From: Haliclona indistincta
Taxonomy: Eukaryota; Porifera; Demospongiae; Haplosclerida; Chalinidae
DNA: 64,000 bases
NCBI GenBank assembly: GCA_964017065.1
Contig: OZ024786.1
Coordinates: 5,991,781 to 6,055,780 of the forward strand
Direction: 5' to 3'
A program made the translations under genes and the position numbers. Below, one piece after another: positions 10,296 to 21,595 of the stretch. Positions within the stretch are counted from its first letter, which is position 1. Each line of letters opens with the position of its first letter. The notes below the pieces were generated by a model. It was not told the origin of the DNA. It ran no database searches and worked only from the letters and a program-made list of their open reading frames with translations.

Positions 10296-10574
10296 TCAGT
10301 CTGTGCAAGAACGCTGTGGCTTCACGGTGTTCCGGAAAAACTGATCAGTCAAATTACTCGTCACATTTAGCTTGCAAAGCCATGTGATTGCCATGCACTC
10401 TCTGCTAGGTCGTACAATAGCATGCTTGGCATCCTTGTTGATCTTCATCTCGTGGCATTCGTCCAATGCCATACCGTGCCATTCTGTTTTGGTGAAGCGA
10501 ACACTGAAGCTGCCCTTTCTGAGGTGTTGTAGGACAGCGTTTGGCATTCTTAGTTCATCACCAATGTGTGTCAT
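10296..10574 (-). pseudogene. DECHEMKINKDAK-family N-terminal fragment, copy 1
   Basis: The frame contains TEWHGMALDECHEMKINKDA followed by IVRPSRECMAI. I associate this block with the N-terminal half of a large uncharacterised, transposon-like protein family of cnidarians and sponges. The C-terminal half of that family carries HEETDTRIVL and HALTGCDTTS motifs, and it is present in the inverted duplication at 28931-30956. The fragment is duplicated at about 32595-32790. No start or end of a full gene is visible. Confidence 0.5.
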
Positions 10575-10750
10575 GCAACCAAGAAGGTGATAGTTTATTT
10601 ATTGTAGACTTTTAACGAAAATATGTGCCATTCATCATGATGGCACCGCTGTAGATGTCAAGCAACTTCCTTGTCTTCACTAGATATTTTTTGATAGACA
10701 GATGCAGTGCCACCAACACCATCTCTGTTGCCAGAAACAAGCATATCTAT

Positions 10751-10951
10751 CTATCGTGCATGAGAGAGAACGAAAGATAGAAGAGGATGCTTCGTTGCCT
10801 TACAAGCGATGCAAGTGTCAGTAGGTGTTGCAACATAAAATGGTTTCACTCGTGTCACAGGCTTCCTGAACTCTTGTCTGACTGGGCGCTTAGATGGCTC
10901 AGCTGGTATCTTGTCCTTGGAGGCTTGCGCTTGCAAGTCAATAAACTTCAA
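10751..10951 (-). pseudogene. BEL/Pao-like Gag fragment, copy 1
   Basis: The frame reads FYVATPTDTCIACKATKHPL, then a degraded continuation with LSHAR. In BEL/Pao Gag proteins a CX2C..HPL cysteine motif precedes the CCHC knuckle, and this fragment resembles that segment. A similar fragment is at 32869-33057. The knuckle itself is missing. The call rests on a short motif. Confidence 0.4.
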
Positions 10952-11802
10952 TAGCTCTGAATTGTGAGGAACTTCAGATTATCCTTGCCTTGATCAGGTA
11001 CGTTTCTTTGTTTGCTTTCTTCCATGTAGGAGGATGTTGAGGGTAATTAGAATTTTGCTGTGTCTCTATACTGCAGCTATTGCCAGAAATACTAATGCTA
11101 AAATGGCGCTGTATGTACTGCTGTGCATTGATTGCTAGACCTCTAAAGTGGCCTGTATGAAAGTCATGAACCGCAGCAAATGCCTTAATCATATTGAGAA
11201 GTCACCTTCAGCCCAGCATCAGTTGGCTTGCCCCTTTAACCTGACATGTGGCATTATTATTCAATGCAAATTACTGTGTAACAAGTTTTTTCATACTAAA
11301 TACATTATTGGTATTTATAATAGTGGTTCAGCTATTCTTGATGGGACAAAGCTGAATGTTGATACATTTACAGATCATTGGCTTCAGATAAAGGCTAGCT
11401 ATTTGAAACCACTATGCTGCTGTCAAAACGAAAATGTCCAACTCTTTTGTAAAATTGTTAAGAATTTGGCCACCCAGCTAAAGTTTCCACTTGTGTGCCC
11501 AACTATGAAATGGTATTCTCCCAATGGCTATGAGAACAGCAAGGTTGACCTAACATGCATACTATCCTATGGTACTCTGCAAATAGTTGCCCATTCATCA
11601 TAAATGTGAGCATCATGTAGTGAGATAGCCATGACTTGCTACTGTGTGGAGATCTGATACGTGGTAGTGACATACTCGTGACTGAAAGTTGCACATTTCC
11701 TTCACAAATTAGCTCACGGGGAACAATTCCAATGGACTCGATGTCTAGGTTTTGAGCCTGGAGTGCCTGCCTAATTTCTGTTGCTAGTTGACTAATGAAC
11801 AA
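10952..11802. other. Possible decayed coding, both strands, unrecognised
   Basis: A plus frame at 11148-11603 (151 codons) and a minus frame at 11503-11802 overlap. The minus frame starts with FISQLATEIRQALQAQNLDI and looks more protein-like. A minus frame at 10974-11192 could extend the Gag-like fragment upstream. None carries a motif I can name. Confidence 0.3.
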
Positions 11803-12861
11803 AGAATTTTATTACCATATTCAGAAAGGTAATCTGTCGGAAAATCTCCGGAAAGGTCTATTCAGTCCAGCAGATGTAGTAAAGCTATGTCTATCAATTC
11901 TGAGCCGTATCAATTTTTATCTATCAATTTTTACAACTGCTTCCCTGATCACTAACCGCCATAGACTGTACATCTCTTTTGTCTCATTAAATCTCCGTCA
12001 TCCCCACTGCTTTCATCTGTCATGAATTGCCAGTCAATGTCCTTCCAGAGATTTGTAATGGTAACTCAACATAGTGACAAGCCAACACTGATGTGCGTTA
12101 ATTAGAGCAAGTCATACGATGTATACTCTCGCTCAGGCTCACTTTCCGTGATAAAAAAATAATTTAAGGTTTAATTTTTGGATGCTGGTACCGGCCCGGC
12201 AATGTAGACACAGCAGATAGTACAACTAGTACAATAAAACAATAATACTATTATCGGAGCTGAACGTGTTCATATACGCCCTTGCTTATGTGTGTGCTAA
12301 AAAGGACATAGAATAGAACGGCTCACGACATACGAGGTATGACTACCGTCTTTACTTGCAATAAACTTTGTGTTTATGTAAATGCTTGCCTCTGATTTGA
12401 AATTAAAAACAATTATTCTTTAGGTGGTCGCTTAAGTGATCGTTGTAGCTGACTGCCCCGTGATGAAATATCTATTAAAAATATAAGTACATACATTTAG
12501 CATGGTAATTTTTCAAGCAGGAATTGTGCTAATCCCAAGTATGATTTGGCATTAGTCTCATTCCATCACTGCGTCAGGTTGATACCACAGCGGTGAAACA
12601 AACTACGTTTGTCACTGGTGTTATCTTGGTATGCCTGAAGATCATTTCAAGCTGTCTTAATAGTTCACACGCTGCGTTTGGTTTGCATCAATTTTCTAAG
12701 TGTATTTGTGTGTATGTGACAAGCTGCATGTCTAGCAGGCCATGGTACTAGCACTACGTCCATAAGCTACGAAAGGGTAATAACAAATGGTTACAAATTG
12801 CCCTCTATAGATAAATCGGTATAAGCAGTGAGCTCTACCCTGTATCCACCAAGGTCTGCTG
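11803..12861. other. No gene seen
   Basis: AT-rich sequence without supported frames or repeats. Confidence 0.4.
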
Positions 12862-13110
12862 GTGACTCCTCAGAACGGATCTGGCGTTGACACCCTAAGC
12901 ATAACAAGAAGGTAACCAGTAGTACAAAAGTAGTAATGAACCTTGAATCGTTGATGGTAGTGTCTTCCTCCCTCTGAGATGCAGCGTGACTCCTCAGAAC
13001 GGATCTTGCGTTGACACCCTAAGCATACAAGAAGGTAACCAGTAGTACAAAAGTAGTAATGAACCTTGAATCGTTGATGGTAGTGTCTTCCTCCCTCTGA
13101 GATGCAGCTT
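12862..13110. repeat. Tandem duplication, 124-bp unit
   Basis: Two nearly identical units start at 12862 and 12986 (GTGACTCCTCAGAACGGATC) and end at GAGATGCAG. The long minus frame across them repeats itself and is probably not a gene. Confidence 0.85.
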
Positions 13111-15009
13111 GACATAGTGAAGTACCAGCGGATAAATAGTGATGTACGAAGCGAAGATCTGGGTGTGGTCTGCTGTATACATGTATCTGATAGACCCACC
13201 ACCGGCACCCAAATCGCCACACATGCGATATACTGATGCCGATTGATGTTCGACAATGGAAGGGTCGGGAGCAAACTAGGGTATTTCAGAGTATGGGAAT
13301 TTATATCCGATGTTGAAGCGACGAAACATGGAAGCGTCATTGGAGAGGAGAAGCATTGGAGCGTCATTGGAGAGTGAAATGGTGCTGATATTTGTCATAA
13401 TCGCAGTGCTGTTTTTTGGCAGACCCAGCATAGGTCACTCATAGGTTTCATGACCATGATGAACGGTGTTAGCTGGCACCATAGAGATGTGAATGTAGAG
13501 TACGCAACAGATGTAGCAGTTGTGTCCACAGTTGATAATTTGTACAGATTCCATACTGCCTGCATGCAAAGGTGAAATTATGTTTGTAGCTACCACAGGG
13601 TTAAATCATGTTTGTAGCTACCACAGGGTTAAATTACTTACTGTCTTTGTTGTGCATGATGGTAAAAGTTGAATGTCATCTCGTTTATTATAACCTGGAA
13701 TGCGCCCTTAGAATAGCATTATTTTCTGCATAGTTATGTAGGAAAGTGACTACATGTTCTGTAGTCTGGAGAGGAATTGTGTTGTGGGGGAAGACGCTTG
13801 TGGTTGCCGTGTTGGCGTTTGGCAATTCCATTTACGAGGTAGCTAGATTTGAGGTTTCTGAATCATTCTGTACCTACAACGTGTTCATGCATGTTTAGTG
13901 CTCAAAGGTATACCATTTACCTATTTACATTTTATCTATGGCGTGTAGCATCCTGAATGTAGTACCACAGATACTGTAACCTTTGTGATGGAAAGACAAA
14001 ACGCTTCTTGTGCGACTGTTTTTGCGGAAACTTGTTTCACTGCTGTATATACCAGCTTCTAGTTTACGGCGATGATTCTGGAATCAATGCGATTCCTGTG
14101 AGATTCTTGATTCCACATGATGATTCTTGATTTTTTCATGATTCCGCACGGGATTTGTGATTCTGCACGTGATTCTTTGATTCCTTTGATAGGTGTACAT
14201 ACGGCTCCAGTGCTGAGAGTCCTGGTCAGGCCGCATACGACCCTAATAGGCTTTCTTGGACCAGACCATTCTGGCCTGGTATGGGTCCTGTGCATTTACT
14301 TATGCATTTAACGGCAGTGCCTAGGCAGTAAAAGTTTAGTTTAATTGGTTGCACTAGCTAGTCGAATACATTTTGCTCTCAGCGCTTGGTTTAGTAAGCA
14401 ATCATTCTTGCATCGTAACATCTGTTTTAACACATAACTGCATTTAATTTTAATTCTGAAATGTCAAAAGAAACTTCGTGACGGTATGCATCATGGGGTA
14501 TGCTATGCTTTGCATGCGTTCTCGAAGAGAACTGGATGAAGGTGCTCAATCTTGCTCTAGAGTTGATCGACATATAACTTCTTCAGCAACTGTTGTCAAG
14601 TATTTCCTGCTTATTGGGTAGATTTAATGTTAATGGTCTCCTATTATCTTATTTGACCAATTCAACTGTTTCTGTCAAGTGTAAAAACCCAAACCGCCAG
14701 TCAAGTCGTATTATCCATCACACCTACACATCCAAGTGCTTGTGTACCTGTGGATGGTATGCACTTGTGATGCGATGCTGAGTGTTAGTCATTTTTAGAG
14801 AGCTTGTGAAAGTTCGTTCACAAACTCTCTTCCCTGGTCAGTGATCAGAATTTCTGAGAAACCCATTCTACACATGAACTGGTTGCAGAATATGACTAGT
14901 CTGTCATACAAAGGCAGTACTTGGCTCGTGGTTTCATGGGGCTAAAAATGTGTGTGAAACCCAAACCTGTTGACCGGTCTGTTCACAAAACAAGCCTTTA
15001 TAGTGATCT
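13111..15009. other. No gene seen; short GATTC-rich array
   Basis: No supported gene. The phrase GATTCTTGATTC and variants recur between about 14070 and 14190, giving a small degenerate array. A direct repeat, AAATCATGTTTGTAGCTACC, occurs near 13575 and 13603. Confidence 0.4.
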
Positions 15010-15190
15010 GTCGGTGGCAATAGCCAGTCAGTGGCTGAACGCACCACCGGTCGGTGGCAATAGCCAGTCTGTGGCTGAACGCGCCACCGGTCGGTGGCAA
15101 TAGCCAGTCTGTGGCTGAACGCGCCACCGGTCGGTGGCAATAGCCAGTCTGTGGCTGAACGCGCCACCGATTTTGTCGGTGGCAATAGTC
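15010..15190. repeat. Minisatellite of 40-bp units with internal palindrome
   Basis: Four units start at 15010, 15050, 15090 and 15130 (GTCGGTGGCAATAGCCAGT), with a partial fifth near 15174. Each unit junction forms the dyad GCCACCGGTCGGTGGC. Units 2 to 4 are virtually identical. Confidence 0.9.
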
Positions 15191-15580
15191 ATTTCGATAA
15201 AACATCACTAATTGTACCTGAGATCTGGGAGTGTTCTGTATAATTATAAAAGCGAAAAGAGATCTATCGACGTACATTATCATGCATATACATATTGCAT
15301 ACCTGAGATCTATGACTGTTAAAATTCTGTAAACATAATTATTGTCGTGATAAAATAATAATTGTTATCAAAATTACATAATTGTTTACAAACCTGAGAT
15401 GTGAGAGTGCTCTAAAATATATGCTAACATGCATGCATGTAAACTATCGTACCATGCATACCTGAGAAGTAGCAAGAGTACTATTCTGCTGTGTGTGATT
15501 CAAGAGCATCCAGAATAATTATTCTGTTCATATTAGGCATGAGCCTATTATTCTTTTAATTTTGCTTGCAAAGGTATTGT
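15191..15580. other. No gene seen; CCTGAGA motif repeats
   Basis: The phrase TACCTGAGA recurs at about 15217, 15301 and 15460, and ACCTGAGA at about 15392, spaced irregularly in AT-rich DNA. It suggests a degenerate repeat of roughly 80-90 bp. Confidence 0.4.
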
Positions 15581-16100
15581 TCAAACCAGAAAAGACTCGC
15601 CAACCTGGGCTTGAGGGTGTTGATGAGGAAGACTCTGGTGTTTATTGCTCTGAACACAGTCATGATGGAGGTACTCATGTCCCACGCAGTTGTAGACTCT
15701 GGGAACACCTGCAACAAAAAGGGAACTGCTATTTAAAGTAAAACTCTCAAAAAAGTTTTTAGTTTTCATGATAAATAATGTTCGAATAATGTTATTGGTT
15801 TTGTTACACTGGGTGGGGGCACCATAAAGAAGTCTGTGAGCCGTAGAGGCAAGTGTGACAGTTAGTTTGTACCGATCCAACTCAAGAGTACTTGGCAACT
15901 TGTTGAGGAGGAAGTTTCTTTCTGGGAAGGCGAAGAGTTGTGTGATCTTGCCAAACGTCCATTCAACAGATACACGAATGCTGCTCATGGCTTTATTAAA
16001 TTCCATCTCAGCAGGGTCATTTGTGGGCTGCAAAATGGAGAGATGTTTTGAGACTGGCCGTATGCTGGATCTCCATATGGCTGACATAACGTATCAAGGA
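15581..16100 (-). pseudogene. Harbinger-type (DDE_Tnp_4) transposase C-terminus, frameshifted
   Basis: The minus frame has FNKAMSSIRVSVEWTFGKI, the C-terminal helix of DDE_Tnp_4-type transposases, in which the Glu of VEWTFG is catalytic. Just upstream, in another frame, is YGDPAYGQSQNISPF, matching the GDPAY motif that precedes it in this family. A single frameshift near 16030 separates the two. The sequence then degrades into low-similarity tail. It is distinct from the intact Harbinger at 38-41 kb (VEQAFG). No terminal repeats were found. Confidence 0.65.
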
Positions 16101-16799
16101 CCCCACTTTCTGGTCAAAAGATTTGGAGTGGTAAAAGGCTACAAAATGGATTAGAATGAGTAACACATTAAGAATTTACTTACCTGAAACTTGATACAGT
16201 GCGCTCGTTTGTGCCCACTGTATACTAGTCGCTGATTGACCACAGGTCGAGCAATTTACAATTTGAGTTTTTTTTGACACTGGAATCTTCAACTACATCA
16301 CCATAGACAAATCTTGAGTGTTTTCATTAGTATTTGAAGCTGGTGTAGACTGTAACGTTAAAATTGCAAAGGTGAGCGGCAAGTATAAAAGCTTTGTCTA
16401 ATTATTTACCACTTCTTTCATTGTTATGCATGGTGTGGTAAGCTTTACTTGAGATGCTGTTCATATTAATAAATTTGATTGACCATCTCACCTGCAATGT
16501 GCCTGTGCCTCTGTTCAACATCACCAGGTAAGCCAATCAAGTAATAATTGAACTGCGAAAAATAATTCATGTATAGCATAATAATGACTGTTTACCATAT
16601 CATTGAGCTCAAGTGACCAAATGTCGTACGCAGCTAGTCCCTTTCTTCTTTTTGAGTGCATATACTTGAGAATTCCCCAGTACATGCTGTATGTATGTGA
16701 ATTTAATGCACAACATTTATCATTGTGCATGCATGTGCTGTCCACCTCTGCATCCTTCAGCACAGTTCTTATAACAACACACACACAATTTGAGATAAA
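16101..16799. other. No supported gene
   Basis: A minus frame at 16521-16784 (87 codons) is Cys/His-containing but has no recognisable motif. Confidence 0.3.
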
Positions 16800-17228
16800 A
16801 CGTCATTGTCTACGGAAGTCAATTTATAATTCTTCCTCCACCTCCATCCTTGCTCTCCACATTCTTTTCTCCTTTTCAGTCTCTTCCCTTATCCTCCGTT
16901 TCATCTCCTGCTTTCTTCTTCTATTATAATCAGCTAGATCTAAGAATTTCTTCCTTTTGTCCTCAAGCTTGTCTACCTTCTCCTCCAAAGTAACTTCCTC
17001 TTCCCTCTTCTTTTTTTATACTACTCGTTTAGGAGGTATCTTCTCTTCTGGCTCTTCTCTGTCCTTTTTCTCTTCCTCTATTTCCTTCCTTCTTTCCTTT
17101 TCACCATTTAATTCAATGGTTAGCCTTTCGACTTTCATTTTGAGCATCTTATTCTCTTCCAGTAGTCGAACCTCCTCCGCTGAGCGAATAAACAAATTTA
17201 CAGCGTTGCCCATATCTACAACAGACAC
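16800..17228 (-). CDS. Coiled-coil protein exon, copy 1
   Basis: The minus frame starts MGNAVNLFIRSAEEVRLLEE and continues as a charged heptad-like helix (NGEKERRKEIEEEKKDRE). A second helical segment, rich in Lys/Arg/Glu (KRRIREETEKEKRMWR), lies at about 16800-16930. This is a coiled coil. Together with the DDE_Tnp_4 remnant to its left it could be the accessory gene of a Harbinger-like element, whose Myb/SANT protein often ends in a coiled coil. The function is not shown by sequence alone. Confidence 0.4.
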
Positions 17229-17479
17229 ATAATTATGTTATAATAGGTGTGATAACAAATGTCACTAGGTAACCACAACTAACACAACAAAAGCCCCTCT
17301 CTTTGTGGTGCCACTCACCAATGAAATGACCACTCACTTAGATCTGCTTGGTAGTAGCCAACAGGCAGAGAAGCAATGCAGAGAGCATGAAATCTTCTCT
17401 TCTTATCCTCGGGAAAGGGCAGAAAAGTAGAGGGTACAACGCTGTGACATTTGCAGCCGGACTGACTGACTGACTTATC

Positions 17480-17870
17480 TGACTCATGACATCCTTTTCT
17501 CCTTTTCAGTCTCTTCCCTCATCCTGCGTTTCATTTCCTTCTTTCTTTTTCTATTGTATTCAGCGACATCTATGGATCTCTGTCCTTTGTCCTCTATTTC
17601 ATAAGCTTCTCTACCTTCTCCTCCATAGCCATATCCTTTTTTCTCTCTTCCTTTTTTCTACTCGTTTAGGGTGCTTTCCTTCATGACTAGGTTTGCTCTC
17701 TTCTGGCTCTTCTCTCTTGTCCGTTTTCTCTTCTTTCTTTTTCACGATTTAATTTGATAGTTAGCCTTTCCACTTTCATTCTAAGGATTTTATTTTCTTC
17801 CTTTAGTCGCACCTCTTCCGTTGTGCGAATAAATAAATTTACCTCATTGCCCATATCTATTAGAGAGCTT
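17480..17870 (-). pseudogene. Coiled-coil exon, copy 2 with stops
   Basis: This repeats copy 1: MGNEVNLFIRTTEEVRLKEE, then a Lys/Glu-rich helix and a segment matching KRRMREETEKEKR. Several in-frame stops are present. The two copies lie in tandem about 650 bp apart, so a local duplication took place. Confidence 0.55.
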
Positions 17871-17879
17871 AATTAATGT

Positions 17880-18230
17880 CCAAAATCGATGTCCAAGTTC
17901 CTCCACAATGCTTCAGATCTCACAGTCACAGCAGTAGGTCGCTTGGCTTCTTCTTCTAATTCAGTCTACCCCCTCGACGCTTCGGGTTAGTCTTTGGATG
18001 GCTCAGTTTGTTGCATCACTTAGCCATCACTCCAGTCCTAATGACCCGCTTCCCATAGCCTACGCGCAACTTTCTCTGGTCTTATCTCTAGCACGTAACG
18101 ACAGCACAGCACCAAGGGTCTTGGAGTATTTGATCCTGCTTCCTCAACCGGTGCGTCCACCACTCAGTCTGATCCCTTGTTTGTCCTTGCGACATTTATA
18201 GAGTCGCTCTGCTGGTGTCTCCTAAAGACA
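17880..18230. repeat. Dispersed repeat, copy 1 (copy 2 at 63150-63510)
   Basis: About 350 bp are shared with the far right of the window, including ATCGATGTCCAAGTTCCTCC and CAACTTTCTCTGGTCTTATC. Both copies are in the same orientation. No coding potential recognised. Confidence 0.85.
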
Positions 18231-18401
18231 CCTGGAGACGGTGAACACCAGTGACAAGGTGATGTTTTGTGTGAATGAAATACGTTAATTGAATCCAATT
18301 TGAAAAGTGGTAGCTGCAAGATTCGAGTACACCTCCTGTACAACAAAACACAACTTCAATTTTCAAATTAGAACTCGATGTAAAGGACATGCTCTACTGA
18401 T

Positions 18402-18509
18402 GTCGGTAGGACCATCCAGTGTTTCATCTGTCGGTAGGACCATCCAGTGTTTCATCTGTCGGTAGGACCATCCAGTGTTTCATCTGTCGGTAGGACCATC
18501 CAGTGTTTC
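18402..18509. repeat. Minisatellite, four 28-bp units
   Basis: Units start at 18402, 18430, 18458 and 18486 (GTCGGTAGGACCATCCAGTG). They are perfect or nearly so, with no spacers, so the array is tandem and not CRISPR-like. Confidence 0.95.
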
Positions 18510-19229
18510 GAAATAAATGTAAACATGATGATATGAAATGACAGACTTGTGGTAATGAGACAGTGATTTGGTTTCTTTGAAATCAAATGCCCATTTACAG
18601 TGCGAAATCTGGCTTGGCTCCAAGTTGACGGCTGCATGTGTAAGTCAGTTGGTGTTTTAGTAAAAATTTCACTCCCACCAATAGTATGAAATTTTAGACC
18701 TCCCTGTATGTTTTATTTGTGGTGTTAGCTGCTGAAACGACAGTAGACCTGACAGTCTCGCTGCTGGCGGCTCCATAATTCCTCGAGTAGCTGCAGCGGA
18801 ATGATTGCGATCACGAGTGGACTGCCAATAAGAGGTTATATTCATGACTTCTGTGGAGCTGCTCAGACCATATTCCGCCCACACGGAAGACCAAGCCCAA
18901 ACATTTGACTAGTATTATCAAATAGATACTAAGACAACAAGCAATAATTTGCACTTATAAAGCAGCTATATTATACTAATGATTACCATACCACCGCAGC
19001 CCCTGACCTAGCACTCATCACAACACCTCAATTTGTGTACACAACTGTAATACCAGTGAATCACTGTAAAAGGTGGATTTGATTCAGATCGCAGAACATG
19101 TGTAGTGTGTTTATATAGATCAGGACCTCGCAAAGAGTACTGGAGATCTAGAATTATCCTATAAATCACCATTATTACACTGAGCCTATTGTAGTACATG
19201 TAATTTAAAAGCCTATATATATACGTACA
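18510..19229. other. No gene seen
   Basis: No supported reading frame or repeat. Confidence 0.4.
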
Positions 19230-19391
19230 TTGCATACGTACATTTCTTTTGCTGTTTTCTCTTGCACCTTTCAGTCTCTTCATTTCACTCTCAAGAGTGC
19301 GCCTATAATCATGAAAGAACTGCATCTTTGTAGAAGTCAAGTTCTGATTTGCAGTTGCACCATAGATAGCGCATGATTCCAGCCACCACAT
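19230..19391 (-). pseudogene. Tyrosine-recombinase (DUF3504-like) fragment
   Basis: The minus frame reads FFHDYRRTLESEMKRLKGAR. This resembles the linker between the two domains of Crypton-type tyrosine recombinases, compare LDAEMKRLQ in the intact gene at 53956-55437. Only this short segment is recognisable. It is a weak but specific match. Confidence 0.35.
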
Positions 19392-20070
19392 GGTTTAGTG
19401 AGCTGGATTGAAATGCAGAGCCATCCTTCTTTCTCACTTCTAAGACAAAGATAGTTTATTTATTACTATTTGTTTCTTTCGTTGTTTCCTTTGAAACGTT
19501 CCCTTTTCTTTTGAAGCAAAAAAACACTTTCTTTCTGGCTACATTAGATTGCTGCTGTAATATATTTTTTATCAATGATGGGGTAAAACCTCTGTGGCGT
19601 ATACAGGATTGAATATGGAGAGTGCTCATACTCTATAATTGTTAGCCAACCTGGGGTATACACAAAACAAAATAGCATTGTATATTGATTGCTTGACCTA
19701 CACTGACAAGTGTGTACATGTGGTTTTGACAGCACTGATGACTCCAGCCCAGATTTTAGTGTCATAGCAACTGCTTTCATAGCAAATTGCTTGCTTGCTA
19801 AAATTAGTGAAAACAACAAGTTTGGGCTATCCCATATCAAGTGTTTTTTCTTAAACTCACAAAGCTGTTGAATTCTCAGCCTAAAGCTTTTTTTCAACTC
19901 ATAAACACTCAAATTTCTATCTATTTATGCATCCTATATCATTACGGATCAAAGATAAGCCTCCAAACTTTCTGAGATGAACAGGTCATTTGCAATTGGA
20001 AGGTGTCAACTTCTATCACTTAACCATTATTATTTTCAAAATCACATTGAAGTACTATTTCTGATGATGA

Positions 20071-20304
20071 CTAACACAATGCAAGCAGAGATGGTACACT
20101 TACACCAAATTTGGAAACAGTAGTCTCTCCAGCCCCATGATCACGGCACTTGAGATCTAACTGAGCAGCACAAAACACAAGGTTATTAATGAGTAGATCA
20201 CTGATCCGAAGAAGCAGATGAAGCTCATCAACAAAAAGCAGTCGGCCTGAACATTCAACAGAGGGGGTTGGCTGCATCCATAGTTGTTTTTTGTCTTTGT
20301 ACAT
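20071..20304 (-). pseudogene. Conserved mobile-element protein fragment
   Basis: The frame contains GRLLFVDELHLLLRISDLLI and a Cys-containing continuation. I associate this with uncharacterised cnidarian/sponge transposon-linked proteins carrying an LH..LRISD..L motif. The initial Met lies in a Lys-rich stretch. It is an isolated fragment with no partner nearby. Confidence 0.35.
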
Positions 20305-20727
20305 ACTTCAACAAAGAAATGAAATCCCATGCCATGAGCACACTCTTGGTGCAATTTACCAGAATTGTATAAAATTGTGGTTGTAAAATACAAGTGCTAC
20401 ATGTGTAAAACTTGCAGTACACAATAATGCAGCTGTTGCAACTTTTGGCGCTTATAATAATATTTATTATTGAAGTATTTTCTTTTTTCCATTTTACTTG
20501 CTATTGATATTAATTTTGATGCGCTCAGTTAATGTTTGGACATTATTAACTTCTCCTGCATGATCATTGTATTACCAAAGTTGGAATTGAAGGTCTCAAC
20601 GACGAAATAGACTGACTAGCTCCACTGATGTAGCCAGCGTCGAGATTAGCCGCCATGGCTCACAGCTGGTAACCGGTGGGGGAAGAGCGAAGATAATAGA
20701 TGCTAGCTGCTGAACAGGGAATCGATT

Positions 20728-21159
20728 CGCCGGTCAACTACTACGTGCACTCGTTCTGTAGGCGGAGCTCACAGGCATGGGCGAGCTAAACACTGACATT
20801 GTGCCTCTTAGGCTGAGATGCCTCTTAAGCTTCTCACTTCTGAGATCTGCCGTCAGATCTCGCGTTCTACTTCGGCCACGCTGTTAAGACCCCTGCAGTG
20901 GCTGATCTGGTCAACTCCGAGTCCGGCACTATTACCATTATCACTATTGTAAACAATGTGTTATATAGATTTTTGTTTCTCTCTCTTATAAGGCGCTAGG
21001 ACAGGTACGGGACCATACCGCACACCAAGGTACCTTACCTACCAAATTGTTGGATTTGACGGATTGCTCAATGTGTTATCTGCTTGATAATGTAAGTAAA
21101 GACTTAATAACAATCATGCGAGTGAAAAGTGCTAACACAAGAGGATTGCCGAGAGGTTA
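20728..21159. repeat. Dispersed repeat R, copy 1 (uninterrupted)
   Basis: The block begins at TTCGCCGGTCA and ends at GGATTGCCGAGAGGTT. The same sequence recurs, broken into three pieces, at 51697-52016, 53615-53742 and 55704-55820. This copy retains continuous sequence at the two places where the other has insertions, so it acts as an empty-site control. No coding potential recognised. Confidence 0.85.
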
Positions 21160-21215
21160 AACTGAAGAACATCGTTTCTGTGGCCTAGTTGCTGGCAATC
21201 TGTGAATTTTAATTG

Positions 21216-21429
21216 TAGTAAAATTAAACAATAATTAAGATATTCTCTTTATTTTTAATTGACATCAAGATGACAATGATGATGATGATTCAAGATGGAA
21301 TTTGCTGAAAATAAGCTATCGAGCTTTTTGACTGGTTTTAACCGTGCTTGCAAGCAGTCAACATCGCAAATCACAGCTCAACGTTGCAAATCAAAGATGG
21401 CAACTCTCAGAGAGGCATTTCCAGATCTT
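21216..21429. repeat. Direct repeat flanking the RAG1-like gene, left copy
   Basis: It shares AAATTAAACAAT, AAGATATTCTC, CGTTGCAAATCAAA and AGAGAGGCATTCCAGATCT-like phrases with 23352-23505, in the same orientation. The left copy has an internal insertion of about 60 bp. Confidence 0.65.
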
Positions 21430-21595
21430 TACTGACTTGTCATTGTTATGTTATAATTCAGTGTGTACACTTGTATAGAATAATGTTATGTTACTTGTAG
21501 TACTTTTCTGTGTACAACATTGATAGCTGGATTACATTTGCTTGGTGTCCCTCCTGGAGCAGACACAAAAGTATCTTGGCTTGCACCTGCAAGCA

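Noticed and set aside
12870..13367. A 165-codon minus frame
   Set aside because: It spans both units of the 124-bp tandem duplication and repeats the same peptide twice; low-complexity by-product.
14934..15283. Minus frames with repeated QTGYCHRP segments
   Set aside because: Translation of the 40-bp minisatellite.
16957..17232. Ser/Phe-rich plus frame
   Set aside because: Antisense shadow of the Lys/Glu-rich coiled-coil frame on the other strand.
18402..18509. Regular 28-bp repeats considered as a CRISPR array
   Set aside because: Units are contiguous with no spacers, and the genome is animal.
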